DNA of 64,000 bases from Nitrospira sp. (GTDB taxonomy: Bacteria > Nitrospirota > Nitrospiria > Nitrospirales > Nitrospiraceae). Location: NCBI GenBank assembly GCA_022226935.1, contig CP092081.1:3385666-3449665 (forward strand), in the 5' to 3' direction. Numbering within the stretch: the first letter of the stretch is position 1; every line of letters begins with the position of its first letter. Both the position numbers and the translations under genes were made by a program. The notes below the pieces were generated by a model that worked only from the letters and a program-made list of their open reading frames with translations, had not been told where the DNA came from and searched no databases. Shown one piece after another: positions 44,707 through 53,155 of this stretch.

Positions 44707-45209
44707 AACAGTCCGGCGTGACGTTGCTTGAGTTGCTCGTGACCCTGACGATTCTCACCATCCTTGCTTCGGTCGCGCTGCCGTTCACGAAGGTCTCCAC
44801 CAAACGGACGAAGGAGATCGAGCTTCGGCAGAATCTCAGGGTGATTCGAGCAGCGATTGATGCCTTTCATCTGGAATGGGCGCGTGACGGCGACACGCTT
44901 ATCGGTCCGGCCTGCGTCAAGAATCGGTTGAGTTGCAAAGACGTCACCGGCCCCTATGGCTATCCGAAGTCGCTCGATGCCTTGCTGGGCGTCAAACTCA
45001 CCGGTGAGCAAGCGACCGTGCGGGGGACGACGATACGGCGCTACCTGCGTTCAATTCCCTTGGATCCGATGACCGGCGCAGCCGATTGGCGCCTGCGTTG
45101 CTACCGGGACCCCGCCAGCGTGAAAGACTGGTGCGGAGAAGACATTTACGATGTTACGACTCAGAGTCAAGAACTGGCCTTGGATGGGACGAAATACCGA
45201 GAGTGGTAG
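44703..45209 (+). CDS. Type II secretion-like pseudopilin
   Basis: A 168-aa prepilin. A very short leader MKQSG precedes the cleavage site Gly5|Val6, and Glu10 is at mature position +5 in VTLLELLV. A 20-residue hydrophobic helix follows. The C-terminal domain has four cysteines and the IPLDPMTG and YDVTTQS blocks. Prepilin peptidase (not in this window) must process it. The GTG at 44703 overlaps the secretin stop, so the two are translationally coupled. It resembles GspG-like minor pseudopilins of Deltaproteobacteria and Nitrospirota. Confidence 0.85.
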   Translation: MKQSGVTLLELLVTLTILTILASVALPFTKVSTKRTKEIELRQNLRVIRAAIDAFHLEWARDGDTLIGPACVKNRLSCKDVTGPYGYPKSLDALLGVKLTGEQATVRGTTIRRYLRSIPLDPMTGAADWRLRCYRDPASVKDWCGEDIYDVTTQSQELALDGTKYREW

Positions 45210-45591
45210 GCGCGCATGGGTCTCATCGTCAGCGCACGGATTTACGATTATCGAGTTGATGATTGTGGTGACGATCGTCGGGATTCTTGCCACATTGGCG
45301 GTGCCGTCGTATCACGCGGCGATCATTAAAGCGAAGGAAGGGGCCTTGCGTCAGGACTTGTTCTCGTTGCGCGATGTGATCGACCAACATCGCGCCGATA
45401 AGGGAAAGTATCCGGAGAGCATTCAAGCCCTCGTATCGGCCGGTTATCTCCGGAGGGTCCCGACCGACCCGTTGACCGGGGCGACTACATCGTGGCAGGA
45501 GATGGTCGATGAAGCCGAAGGCGGGATGGTCGATGTGTTTTCAGGTTCCGAACTGGTCGGAAGCAATGGAGTACCCTACAACCAATGGTAA
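45151..45591 (+). CDS. GspG-like pseudopilin
   Basis: A 146-aa prepilin with a 30-residue leader from the ATG at 45151; GGAGAAG lies about 9 nt before it, and the ATG at 45184 is the alternative. Cleavage is expected at Gly30|Phe31 with Glu35 at +5 (GFTIIELMIVV). The globular part shows YPESIQALV and VPTDPLTG, the GspG-like pattern, and ends in PYNQW. It overlaps the previous pseudopilin by 59 bp in another frame. Together they would build the pseudopilus driven by GspE/GspF. Confidence 0.85.
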   Translation: MLRLRVKNWPWMGRNTESGRRAWVSSSAHGFTIIELMIVVTIVGILATLAVPSYHAAIIKAKEGALRQDLFSLRDVIDQHRADKGKYPESIQALVSAGYLRRVPTDPLTGATTSWQEMVDEAEGGMVDVFSGSELVGSNGVPYNQW

Positions 45592-45595
45592 GGCG

Positions 45596-46438
45596 ATGAA
45601 CATCATGATACAGCGACATGTTCCTGCGCGACGGACGGGCGTTGGGTTACGTCTTGGATACTGGTTGGCCGCATTGCTGGTCACTGGGGCCTGGGGGGGC
45701 TGTGCGCGGGTGACTCCCAATCACGAACCGGTCCCTTCGGATCTGCAAGTGGCGGCGGATTCTCTCAAGGTCGCGGTCCGTGAAGCGCAGCGCACGGCAG
45801 CTGAATTGCGGACGGAATTGGATGAGCAGAGAAAAGAACTTGCCGATGCTCAGGTGGCCCGGGCGCAACTGCAGGGCATGCTGCGGGAAACAGAGCGGCG
45901 GCTGACGGAAGCCCGTCAAATCATCGAATTACAGCGTGAAGAGCTCACCTCAGCTCGCGACGAGCGGGAACGACTGGCTCAGGCGGTCCACCCGTTCAAC
46001 GGGCACGTGAAGGCATCATCTGCTCCTGCTCCATCGCGCAGCAAGAAGGTACCTGCTGGTCAGGATGCCGTAGTTCTGGGTTCCGTCGATATGAAGGAAG
46101 TGAAGGAAGAACATCCCCTAGCAGACCAAGAACCGCCAGCTCCGCAGCCCCTGCTTCTTCATCGCGAGGCCACGCAAGACTCATCAAGGTCCCAAGCGTC
46201 AGCCGTCCGTGTTGCCCCGCTTCCAAAGGGAACTGCCGTGGGTACGACGATTGTGGTGCAAGGCGGGGATACGTTGTGGCGGCTCGCGCGGCGACACAAG
46301 GTTGAGGTCGCGGTCCTCCGCGCGCTCAATGGTTTGTCAGGTGACCGCATCGTGGCTGGACGAAAGCTTCGTCTGCCTGAGTCGGAGGCGCAGCATGCGG
46401 CTGTGCAGCCGGCTACACTCGACACGCTGGTGCAATAG
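45596..46438 (+). CDS. Coiled-coil LysM lipoprotein
   Basis: A 280-aa protein with a lipoprotein signal (lipid-modified Cys36 in AWGGC). Residues about 50-130 are a long heptad-like Glu/Arg/Gln helix (RTAAELRTELDEQRKEL and following). A Pro/Ala-rich linker follows, and a LysM domain lies at the C-terminus (GDTLWRLARRHKVEV ... VAGRKLRLP). It would be anchored in a membrane and bind peptidoglycan, perhaps holding the secretin or the pseudopilus in register through the cell wall. AAGG (45590-45593) supports the start at 45596. I know no standard T2SS gene with this exact layout. Confidence 0.82.
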   Translation: MNIMIQRHVPARRTGVGLRLGYWLAALLVTGAWGGCARVTPNHEPVPSDLQVAADSLKVAVREAQRTAAELRTELDEQRKELADAQVARAQLQGMLRETERRLTEARQIIELQREELTSARDERERLAQAVHPFNGHVKASSAPAPSRSKKVPAGQDAVVLGSVDMKEVKEEHPLADQEPPAPQPLLLHREATQDSSRSQASAVRVAPLPKGTAVGTTIVVQGGDTLWRLARRHKVEVAVLRALNGLSGDRIVAGRKLRLPESEAQHAAVQPATLDTLVQ

Positions 46439-46479
46439 AGGCTGAAGATTACGCGTGATGTGCCGAGCCGAATGAACTC

Positions 46480-47694
46480 ATGGCTGTCTTCTCCTATAGA
46501 GCGGCTCGCGCGGATGGAACGACCTTCGAAGGCCACATCGAAGGCGATGACGAGCATGTGGTCCGCGCGAAGCTCGAGGCAGACGGCGTCCTGGTCTTTC
46601 GCCTCTCTCGAAGCGGAACAGGGTTTGGTGTGCCGGGCCTGTCGGCGAGCCGCTGGGGAAAGCTTCCCCTTCAAGATTTTCTCGTGTTCAATCAAGAGCT
46701 ACTGGCCTTGATCAAGGCGGGGCTCCCGGTTCTGCGGGTGTGGGATCTCCTCATCGATCGCACCCAGCGCGCGCCGTTTCGAGAAGCGCTCAAGGCTGTT
46801 CGCCAGGATATTCGCGGCGGGGCCTCGGCATCCGAAGCCTTGGCGAAACATTCCACCTATTTTTCAGATCTCTATTTGGCCACCATTCGCGCCGGCGAAC
46901 AATCGGGGAATTTAGCGGAGGTGTTGCAACGGTACATTGCCTACTTGAAGCTGATGATCAGCCTTCGCCAAAAGGTGACGAAGGCCTTGGCGTATCCGGG
47001 TTTTCTCGTCGTGGTCGGCATTGCGGTAGTCGGATTTCTGCTGAGCTACGTCATGCCGACGTTCATCTCCGTGTACGGCGAATCGTCCGCAAACCTCCCG
47101 ACCCCGACGCGCTTGCTCATCTCCGTCATTCATATGGGAGAGGCGCAATTGATTCCCGTGGCCGTTCTCGTCATTGTCGCGATGGTCATGGGGCGCGCCT
47201 GGTATCAAACCTCGGCCGGACGCTTGTCGGTGGACCGGAATCTATTGCGGTTACCCTTACTCGGGACCATTCTCGTGGAGCACCATACCATCCAATTGAC
47301 GCGGACGCTCGCCACGGTGCTGGCCGGTGGAACGCCGATTGTGGAAGCCCTAGAAATCGCACGGGGAGCGGTGTCGAATCGATTTGTGTCACGCGGATTG
47401 GTGTCCGCGGTGAATGAAATCCGCGAAGGCAGTACGCTGGCGGCTGCCATTGAACGCCCGAAAATCTTGCCCAAACTAGCAATCGAAATGCTATCAGTTG
47501 GGGAAGAGACGGGCTCACTTGAGCCGATGCTCAGAGATGTGGCTGAATTTTATGAAGGCGATCTCGATGTGCGGCTCAGCCAGTTGACCACCTGGATTGA
47601 ACCGGTTTTGCTGCTGGTCATGGGATTGCTCGTCGGCGGGATTGTCATCATTATGTACTTGCCCATTTTTCAGATGGCCGGAACGATTCAATAA
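46480..47694 (+). CDS. gspF: Type II secretion/pilus platform protein GspF/PilC
   Basis: A 404-aa polytopic inner-membrane protein with two T2SSF repeats, roughly residues 70-195 and 275-395. The first includes FNQELLALIKAGLPVLRVWDLL and the second TLATVLAGGTPIVEALEIA; GEETGSLEPML is the standard conserved patch. Three transmembrane helices lie at about 168-190, 225-245 and 375-397. It couples the ATPase to pseudopilus assembly. Position between the LysM lipoprotein and gspE matches a secretion operon. Confidence 0.93.
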   Translation: MAVFSYRAARADGTTFEGHIEGDDEHVVRAKLEADGVLVFRLSRSGTGFGVPGLSASRWGKLPLQDFLVFNQELLALIKAGLPVLRVWDLLIDRTQRAPFREALKAVRQDIRGGASASEALAKHSTYFSDLYLATIRAGEQSGNLAEVLQRYIAYLKLMISLRQKVTKALAYPGFLVVVGIAVVGFLLSYVMPTFISVYGESSANLPTPTRLLISVIHMGEAQLIPVAVLVIVAMVMGRAWYQTSAGRLSVDRNLLRLPLLGTILVEHHTIQLTRTLATVLAGGTPIVEALEIARGAVSNRFVSRGLVSAVNEIREGSTLAAAIERPKILPKLAIEMLSVGEETGSLEPMLRDVAEFYEGDLDVRLSQLTTWIEPVLLLVMGLLVGGIVIIMYLPIFQMAGTIQ

Positions 47695-47754
47695 TGCGAC
47701 GACGTCGACATCAGACTAGAGCCTGGTGTCTCATCAGAGGTGGAGATTTGTAGT

Positions 47755-49488
47755 ATGGCCATGCAACGTCATCTCACTCGCCCGTCGCTGGCTGATGTGC
47801 TGGTGCGTGAAGGGATCCTTCCTCGCCGCACGGTCGATCAGGTCGTGGCCCGCCTCGGCGGCAGCACCACCGCGTTGGGGCCTACGCTGGTTGAAGACGG
47901 CACCATTTCAGAGATGCAGCTGGCTCAGGCGTTGGCCGCGCAGTATGGCCTTCCCTATGACGCGCTGACCGGCTTCCGCGTGGATTCCGAGTTTTATCAC
48001 ACCATTTCCGTCAAGCTGATGCGTCGTCATCCCTTCGTGCCGCTGAAGGACGAGGCGGGGATCCTAACCATTGCCATTTCCGATCCCCAGAACCTGCTGG
48101 GATTGGATGAATTGGAAATCTTGCTCAATCGCCCATTGCACTATGTGGTGAGTTCAAAGAACGCCATTCAGGCCGCACTGGAGCGCAGCGAAGGATCGAG
48201 TCAGGCCTTACGCGAATTAGAGGCGGAGTACCGGTCGGTTCTCGTCAAGGAAGACGAACGGGGCGAAGAAGTCCTGACGGTGGACCATTTCGGCGAAGAC
48301 CAGAGCCCTGTCGTCAAGCTGCTCGATACGATTATGCTCAGCGCTATGCAGCGGCGAGCGAGCGATATTCACATTGAAGCGACGGATCGCGCGACCACGG
48401 TGAAATTTCGCGTGGACGGCATTTTGGTCTCAGCTATGGATCCGCTGGATGTGAAGCTGCATCCGCCGCTGGTGTCTCGCCTTAAGGTCATGTCAGACCT
48501 GGACATCGCAGAGCGCCGGGTCCCGCAAGACGGCAGCTTCCGAATGCGCCTTGACCGGAAAACGGTCGATTTTCGTGTGTCGATTCTCCCGAGTGTCTTT
48601 GGCGAATCGGTCGTGATCAGAATTCTGGACCGGGAGGCGATCACCACCGGCGTTTCCACCTTGCGGCTGGATCGGCTGGGGTTCAATCCCGAAGATCTCA
48701 AGCGGTTCCGGCGCGCCATTACAAGACCCTACGGGATGGTGCTTGTGACCGGTCCGACCGGAAGCGGAAAGACCACGACGCTTTATGCCGCCATCAGCGA
48801 AATGAACATTCAAGAAGATAAGCTGATCACCATCGAAGACCCGGTGGAATATCAGCTGCCCGGTGTCGTGCAAATCCCGGTGAATGAAAAGAAAGGCCTC
48901 ACCTTCGCTCGCGGATTACGATCCATTCTGCGCCACGACCCTGACAAGATCATGGTCGGAGAAATCCGCGATGCGGAAACCGCGCAGATCGCTATTCAAT
49001 CCGCGCTCACCGGCCATTTGGTGTTGACCACGGTGCACGCCAACAACGTGTTCGATGTGATCGGCCGGTTCGCATCGATGGGCATTGATTCCTACAATTT
49101 CCTTGCGGCGTTGACCTGCGTGCTGGCGCAACGGTTGATCCGGGTGATTTGCCCGGACTGTCGCCATCAAGTCACGCTGGATCAAGCCCTGGCCGAGGAG
49201 TCGGGGCTGGACTATGATGAATTCAAGACCTCACCGTTTTATGAAGGCAAAGGGTGCTCCGAGTGCCATGACACGGGGTATCGGGGCCGCAAGTGTATTA
49301 CCGAATTTCTGGATCTGACGGACGAGATTAAGGAAATGATTCTGGCTGACCGTGCGTTGTCCGAGATCCGGTACCGCGCAGTCACGGACGGCATGATTAC
49401 GCTACGGCAGTCCGCGGTCAAGAAAGTGCTGGCCGGGGAGACGACGCTGCGCGAGATCAACCGTGTGACGTTTAGTGAAGAGCGATAG
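47755..49488 (+). CDS. gspE: Type II secretion/pilus assembly ATPase GspE/PilB
   Basis: A 577-aa cytoplasmic hexameric ATPase. The N-terminal MshEN/N1 domain contains SLADVLVREGILP and LAQALAAQYGLPY. Walker A GPTGSGKTTT is at residues 333-342, Walker B-like IMVGEIRD near 400, and a zinc site is formed by Cys466, Cys469, Cys501 and Cys504. The ATG at 47755 has GTGGAG upstream; the GTG at 47740 is less likely. It powers pseudopilin polymerisation with GspF. Confidence 0.94.
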   Translation: MAMQRHLTRPSLADVLVREGILPRRTVDQVVARLGGSTTALGPTLVEDGTISEMQLAQALAAQYGLPYDALTGFRVDSEFYHTISVKLMRRHPFVPLKDEAGILTIAISDPQNLLGLDELEILLNRPLHYVVSSKNAIQAALERSEGSSQALRELEAEYRSVLVKEDERGEEVLTVDHFGEDQSPVVKLLDTIMLSAMQRRASDIHIEATDRATTVKFRVDGILVSAMDPLDVKLHPPLVSRLKVMSDLDIAERRVPQDGSFRMRLDRKTVDFRVSILPSVFGESVVIRILDREAITTGVSTLRLDRLGFNPEDLKRFRRAITRPYGMVLVTGPTGSGKTTTLYAAISEMNIQEDKLITIEDPVEYQLPGVVQIPVNEKKGLTFARGLRSILRHDPDKIMVGEIRDAETAQIAIQSALTGHLVLTTVHANNVFDVIGRFASMGIDSYNFLAALTCVLAQRLIRVICPDCRHQVTLDQALAEESGLDYDEFKTSPFYEGKGCSECHDTGYRGRKCITEFLDLTDEIKEMILADRALSEIRYRAVTDGMITLRQSAVKKVLAGETTLREINRVTFSEER

Positions 49489-49491
49489 GCG

Positions 49492-50499
49492 ATGTGGGAT
49501 TGGATTACCAGCAGACCGCAGTATTGCCTGAAAATCGGGGCGCATGATCTAGCCTGGGCGGAGGTGCATCGCAACTGGCGCGGGCGCCCGCGCTATCAAT
49601 GCGTCGTCTCGGCCTTGCCCGACGGGATCCTCCGGCTATCGCCATTGGAACAAAACGTCGTGTCTCCGCATGAGCTGGAATCGCATATCCGCGCGATTGC
49701 CGGGTCGGCGACCACCCAGGCTCCCGGCCGTTCTTCTACCCCGGGAGTGCCTCGCGCCGCGACGGTCATTTTGCCCGATCTGGCCGTGCGTTTGGCGGTC
49801 GTCCGCTTGCAAGACCTTCCGTGGAGTTCTGATGAGCGGGATGCCTTGGTGCGCTGGCGATTGGGGCAGGAGCAGTTGCTGTCATTAAGCGGGGCCAAAG
49901 TCTTCTCTCAAGTGTTATCCGAACCCGGCGTGTCCGGGGACGGGCCCTGCACCGTTCTCGCGGTGGTCGTGCAAGAGGCCGTGCTCGCGCAGTATGAAGC
50001 CGTGTGCGAAGCTGCCGGTCTCATCCCGCAGGAAGTGGATGTCGCAAGCTTACGCTTGTTCAACTTGTGGTCTCATGGAGCCTGGCGTACGGCCGGCTCG
50101 ACCGCCGATTTCTTGTGGGTGAATGCGACAGACGGCGGGGTCACGGCCTTTATCTTTCACAAAGGCGTCTTAGTCTTTCTTCGTTCCAAACTGCAGGGTG
50201 GCGTGGGGTCGGGCGGGGTCTGGCCTGCCGGCTCGGAACAACTGGGGATCAACCGGATCGTGCAGGAGTGCGCCGACTCGATTTACGCCTGTCAGCAACA
50301 GACGCCGGAGTTGGCGATTAGCCAGACCATCCTGATTGCGGATGAGGCCCTGGGACCAGGCTTGCAGCAGCAGTTGGAAAAGGGATTGGGCGTGCCCGTG
50401 CAGGCATTGGATTGGGAACGGATGCAGCAATTCGGCGGGGGGCCGATCACGGGACCCCGGACCAGCGCGGCCATGCCGGCGATTGCAGGGGTGGTCTAA
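49492..50499 (+). CDS. PilM/GspL-like cytoplasmic platform protein
   Basis: A 335-aa protein in the place of PilM/GspL. It begins 3 bp after gspE. YCLKIGAHDLAWAEV resembles the first strand of actin-like PilM, and VILPDLAVRLAVVRLQDLPW and LVRWRLGQEQLL resemble mid-PilM blocks. The protein has no transmembrane helix, so it would bind the cytoplasmic tail of the PilN-like partner. The actin-fold ATP motifs are weak. The Gly/Pro-rich tail is unusual. Assigned mainly from order and size. Confidence 0.75.
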   Translation: MWDWITSRPQYCLKIGAHDLAWAEVHRNWRGRPRYQCVVSALPDGILRLSPLEQNVVSPHELESHIRAIAGSATTQAPGRSSTPGVPRAATVILPDLAVRLAVVRLQDLPWSSDERDALVRWRLGQEQLLSLSGAKVFSQVLSEPGVSGDGPCTVLAVVVQEAVLAQYEAVCEAAGLIPQEVDVASLRLFNLWSHGAWRTAGSTADFLWVNATDGGVTAFIFHKGVLVFLRSKLQGGVGSGGVWPAGSEQLGINRIVQECADSIYACQQQTPELAISQTILIADEALGPGLQQQLEKGLGVPVQALDWERMQQFGGGPITGPRTSAAMPAIAGVV

Positions 50500-50502
50500 G
50501 CC

Positions 50503-51126
50503 ATGATGTTGGATAATCTGGCGTCGGTGCTTCGCGATGTGGCTTCGCGTATCGGGCAGCCGTCTGCGCGTAGCGGTGTGTTCACGATCAATTTGAGCAG
50601 CCGCTATCGGTGGTATCTGGCGCCGGCACGGTTGCTGATCATGGTATTGGCGGGAGTGATCGGGGTGGCCATACTCTGGGACATTTCACAATCATGGCTG
50701 GTCTGGCAGGACGTGCAAGCGCGAGAATCGGCCTTACAGCAGGTGCAGGACCGGGACAAGGAGTTGCTGAAAGAAGCGCAGCAGGAAGGCCTGGATCTCT
50801 CCGAAGCCGCCTTGCAATTGCTGCCGAAAGAGATTGAGTTCGCCAACCATCTGATCGAGAAGCGGAGCTTTTCCTGGACCCGGTTTCTGACCGAATTAGA
50901 GCGCGCGATTCCTCAGCGGATTGCCGTCAATAGTATCCGTCTTGATCCGGCCAATGCCACGATCATGCTCACCGGCTCAGCGAGAGCGCTGGAAGATGTG
51001 ACCACTTTGACGGTGATGTTCCAAGACCATCCGCAATTTAAGGATCCCGTGTTGGGGCAACACCGGGTGATGGGAAACGGGCTGGTCGAGTTCGACCTGA
51101 GCTTGCGGTATCGAAATCGGACTTGA
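50503..51126 (+). CDS. PilN-like inner-membrane assembly protein
   Basis: A 207-aa bitopic protein with a short cytoplasmic N-terminus (containing FTINLSSRYRWYL, the PilN-like peptide that binds PilM), one transmembrane helix at about residues 43-63, a periplasmic coiled coil (ESALQQVQDRDKELLKEA) and a ferredoxin-like domain including FLTELERAIPQRIAVNSI. In T4P/T2SS platforms PilN/GspL-C and PilO/GspM pair in the periplasm. It lies 3 bp after the PilM-like gene and its stop overlaps the next start. Confidence 0.83.
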   Translation: MMLDNLASVLRDVASRIGQPSARSGVFTINLSSRYRWYLAPARLLIMVLAGVIGVAILWDISQSWLVWQDVQARESALQQVQDRDKELLKEAQQEGLDLSEAALQLLPKEIEFANHLIEKRSFSWTRFLTELERAIPQRIAVNSIRLDPANATIMLTGSARALEDVTTLTVMFQDHPQFKDPVLGQHRVMGNGLVEFDLSLRYRNRT

Positions 51127-51698
51127 TGATGTTTCCAGGACTTGATCGGCTACAACTGACCTGGCGTCAACCCTATGCGCCCATCCTGCCCTGGGTGGCC
51201 TTCGTGGCCGTCTTGGCCATGGTGAGTTACGGCATTCATGCCCTGGTGTTGGGAGCGGCTCAAGAGGAACAGGTGAGGCTCGAAGCCGAGTCGGTTAAGG
51301 CGCGGCAGCAATTGAACCGGCACAGGGAAGCCAAGAAAGCGAAAGCGGATCTGCAGCGCGTGTGGGCCGTCCTGCCATTGTTTCGGGATTTTGCGCCGCT
51401 CGCCCTCGGCGTCACCGAAGAGGCCAAGCGAGATCAGGTCACACTGCCGGCCCTCTCCTATAAGACGGAAAAGACCTCGGTTCCGGATGCCACCAAGGCG
51501 GTGTTGCAGGGAACGGTGACCGGGCGGTATGAGGATTTGCGCCGCTTCCTCTACAACTTGGAGTCGGCTCAAGAACTGTTATTTATCGAGGATCTCAACC
51601 TCGTCCGCTCAGGAAACATTCAAGACCAACAATTGACCTTCAATATCAGGATTTCGACCTATTTGCGGGGAGAGCATCTGCAATCTCCGACGCCCTGA
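51126..51698 (+). CDS. PilO-like inner-membrane assembly protein
   Basis: A 190-aa bitopic protein: transmembrane helix at about residues 20-43, a coiled coil up to about residue 75, then a ferredoxin-like domain (VTGRYEDLRRFLYNLESAQELLFIEDL), the usual PilO/GspM pattern. It should dimerise with the PilN-like product. The ATG at 51126 shares a base with the previous stop (TGATG), so they are made in equal amounts; the TTG at 51123 is not needed. Confidence 0.83.
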   Translation: MMFPGLDRLQLTWRQPYAPILPWVAFVAVLAMVSYGIHALVLGAAQEEQVRLEAESVKARQQLNRHREAKKAKADLQRVWAVLPLFRDFAPLALGVTEEAKRDQVTLPALSYKTEKTSVPDATKAVLQGTVTGRYEDLRRFLYNLESAQELLFIEDLNLVRSGNIQDQQLTFNIRISTYLRGEHLQSPTP

Positions 51699-51703
51699 CG
51701 CTC

Positions 51704-52417
51704 ATGAATCGAGTCAGTAAAAATCAGGGGCTGCTACTGCTGACCCTCGTGGTCTTCTGGATCGGGTTGCTCATCTGGCAATTCGACCATTCCAGTGAAC
51801 CGGCGCGGGTCCCGTTGACCCATGTGAGTGGGCAGCGGGCACCGAGCAAAACTCCTCAAGCCGCTTCCGCTGGTAATTTACAAGTTCATCTGGAGCGCTT
51901 GGCGGCTATCAAGGGACAACGTGAGGCCACCTTTGCAACCCCGCGCAACATTTTTGCCAGCCTGCTGCCTCAGGTTGAGCCGGTTGCGGTTCCCCCTCCG
52001 GCTCCCCGCCGAGGCCGCTCACGCGGGCCTGCTAAAGCTGCCCCTCCTCCCGTACTCCAGCCGCTCGAAGAGCCACAGGAACAGACTGCCTCTGAAGAGG
52101 AGCAGGAGCCGGTGGTGGAAGGTCCGAAGGGGCCGACTCCGGAAGAAATTGAACGGCTTCGAATTGCGACCGAGCTCAATCAGTACCGCTATGTCGGGTT
52201 CATGGCGGTTGGGGGAGGGTCGCAGAAAAAGAAGAACATGGCGGTAGTGATCAAGAACGACGAGATGCATGTCGTTCAGGTGGGCGAGGTGATAGGCGGG
52301 GAAGTTCTGGTCAAAGATGTGTCGTTGAAGGAAATTACGCTTCAGGATGTGGGGTCAAAAATCACGCAGGTTATTCCGGTGACGGATGATCCCGGCGCAG
52401 GGGGGCAACCCAACTAG
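51704..52417 (+). CDS. PilP/GspC-like periplasmic linker protein
   Basis: A 237-aa protein with one N-terminal transmembrane helix (about residues 9-26), a Pro/Ala/Arg-rich stretch near 87-115, a Glu-rich segment near 120-135, and a small C-terminal beta domain with KNMAVVIKNDEMHVVQVGEVIGG reduced here to its key part VIKNDEMHVVQVGEV. This is the layout of PilP or GspC, which reaches the secretin N0 domain from the inner membrane. It begins 5 bp after the PilO-like gene. Sequence similarity is weak; the call relies on layout and gene order. Confidence 0.7.
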   Translation: MNRVSKNQGLLLLTLVVFWIGLLIWQFDHSSEPARVPLTHVSGQRAPSKTPQAASAGNLQVHLERLAAIKGQREATFATPRNIFASLLPQVEPVAVPPPAPRRGRSRGPAKAAPPPVLQPLEEPQEQTASEEEQEPVVEGPKGPTPEEIERLRIATELNQYRYVGFMAVGGGSQKKKNMAVVIKNDEMHVVQVGEVIGGEVLVKDVSLKEITLQDVGSKITQVIPVTDDPGAGGQPN

Positions 52418-52430
52418 GAGGGCGGTGGGG

Positions 52431-53033
52431 GTGCGTGGTCCTCTCCAGAATACACGCGGTATCACCTATCTGGCGTTGATGTTTTCGATCGTCTTGATTG
52501 GAATTTCCGTCTCTGCCGCGGCCCGCCAATGGACGGTGATGGTCCAGCGCGAGAAAGAAGCGGACCTCATGGCGAAGGGGATCGAAATTCAGAACGCGCT
52601 GGCGCTGTACTCCGCCTCGATGAAAATCGGGCGCATTATGGCCACCGAAATTTATCCCCAGTCTCTGGCCGAATTGACGCGCACGCCCAAACCGTTTTTG
52701 CGCAGAGTCTATCAGGACCCGATCAGCGGAGGAGACTGGGAGTACATGCGCGCGCCCACCGGCGGTATCATGGGAGTGCGCAGCAAAAGCAAAATCAAAC
52801 CGATCAAGGAACGGGATTTTCCACTGGCCGTTCGCCATTTCGAAGGGCGGAAGACCTACCACGACTGGATGTTTCAGCATCCCAATCCTTCCTCGCAATC
52901 CATGCTGATGCCGCCGATGATGGGACTGGCTCCCGGAACCATGCCGATCCAGCCCGGTGCACAAGGTGCCCTTCCCGGGGCCGGCGCTCCACAAGGCACT
53001 CCCATGATGCCGGCGCCTCCCCGTAACCCTTGA
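52431..53033 (+). CDS. Atypical pseudopilin lacking Glu at +5
   Basis: A 200-aa prepilin-like protein. The likely cleavage site is Gly10|Ile11 in TRGITYLALMFSIVLIG, but mature position +5 is Ala15, not Glu, as is typical of GspK-like tip pseudopilins. Residues after the helix (REKEADLMAKGIEIQNAL) look like a pseudopilin. The YPQSLAELTRTP and QDPISGGDWEY blocks are GspG-like. The last 50 residues are Pro/Met/Gly-rich and low-complexity. AGGAGG at 52417-52422 sits 9 nt before the GTG at 52431, deciding the start over the ATG at 52386. It closes the secretion operon. Confidence 0.78.
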   Translation: MRGPLQNTRGITYLALMFSIVLIGISVSAAARQWTVMVQREKEADLMAKGIEIQNALALYSASMKIGRIMATEIYPQSLAELTRTPKPFLRRVYQDPISGGDWEYMRAPTGGIMGVRSKSKIKPIKERDFPLAVRHFEGRKTYHDWMFQHPNPSSQSMLMPPMMGLAPGTMPIQPGAQGALPGAGAPQGTPMMPAPPRNP

Positions 53034-53155
53034 CCCGACTCCAAACCCCACAGTATCCTGTCACGCTATCGTTTTCGCGCCTACGTTCACCATCTTGATC
53101 GGCGGATACCATGGCCTAGGGCCTCATGTATCGCCAAGCAGCAGGAATTCACGAC

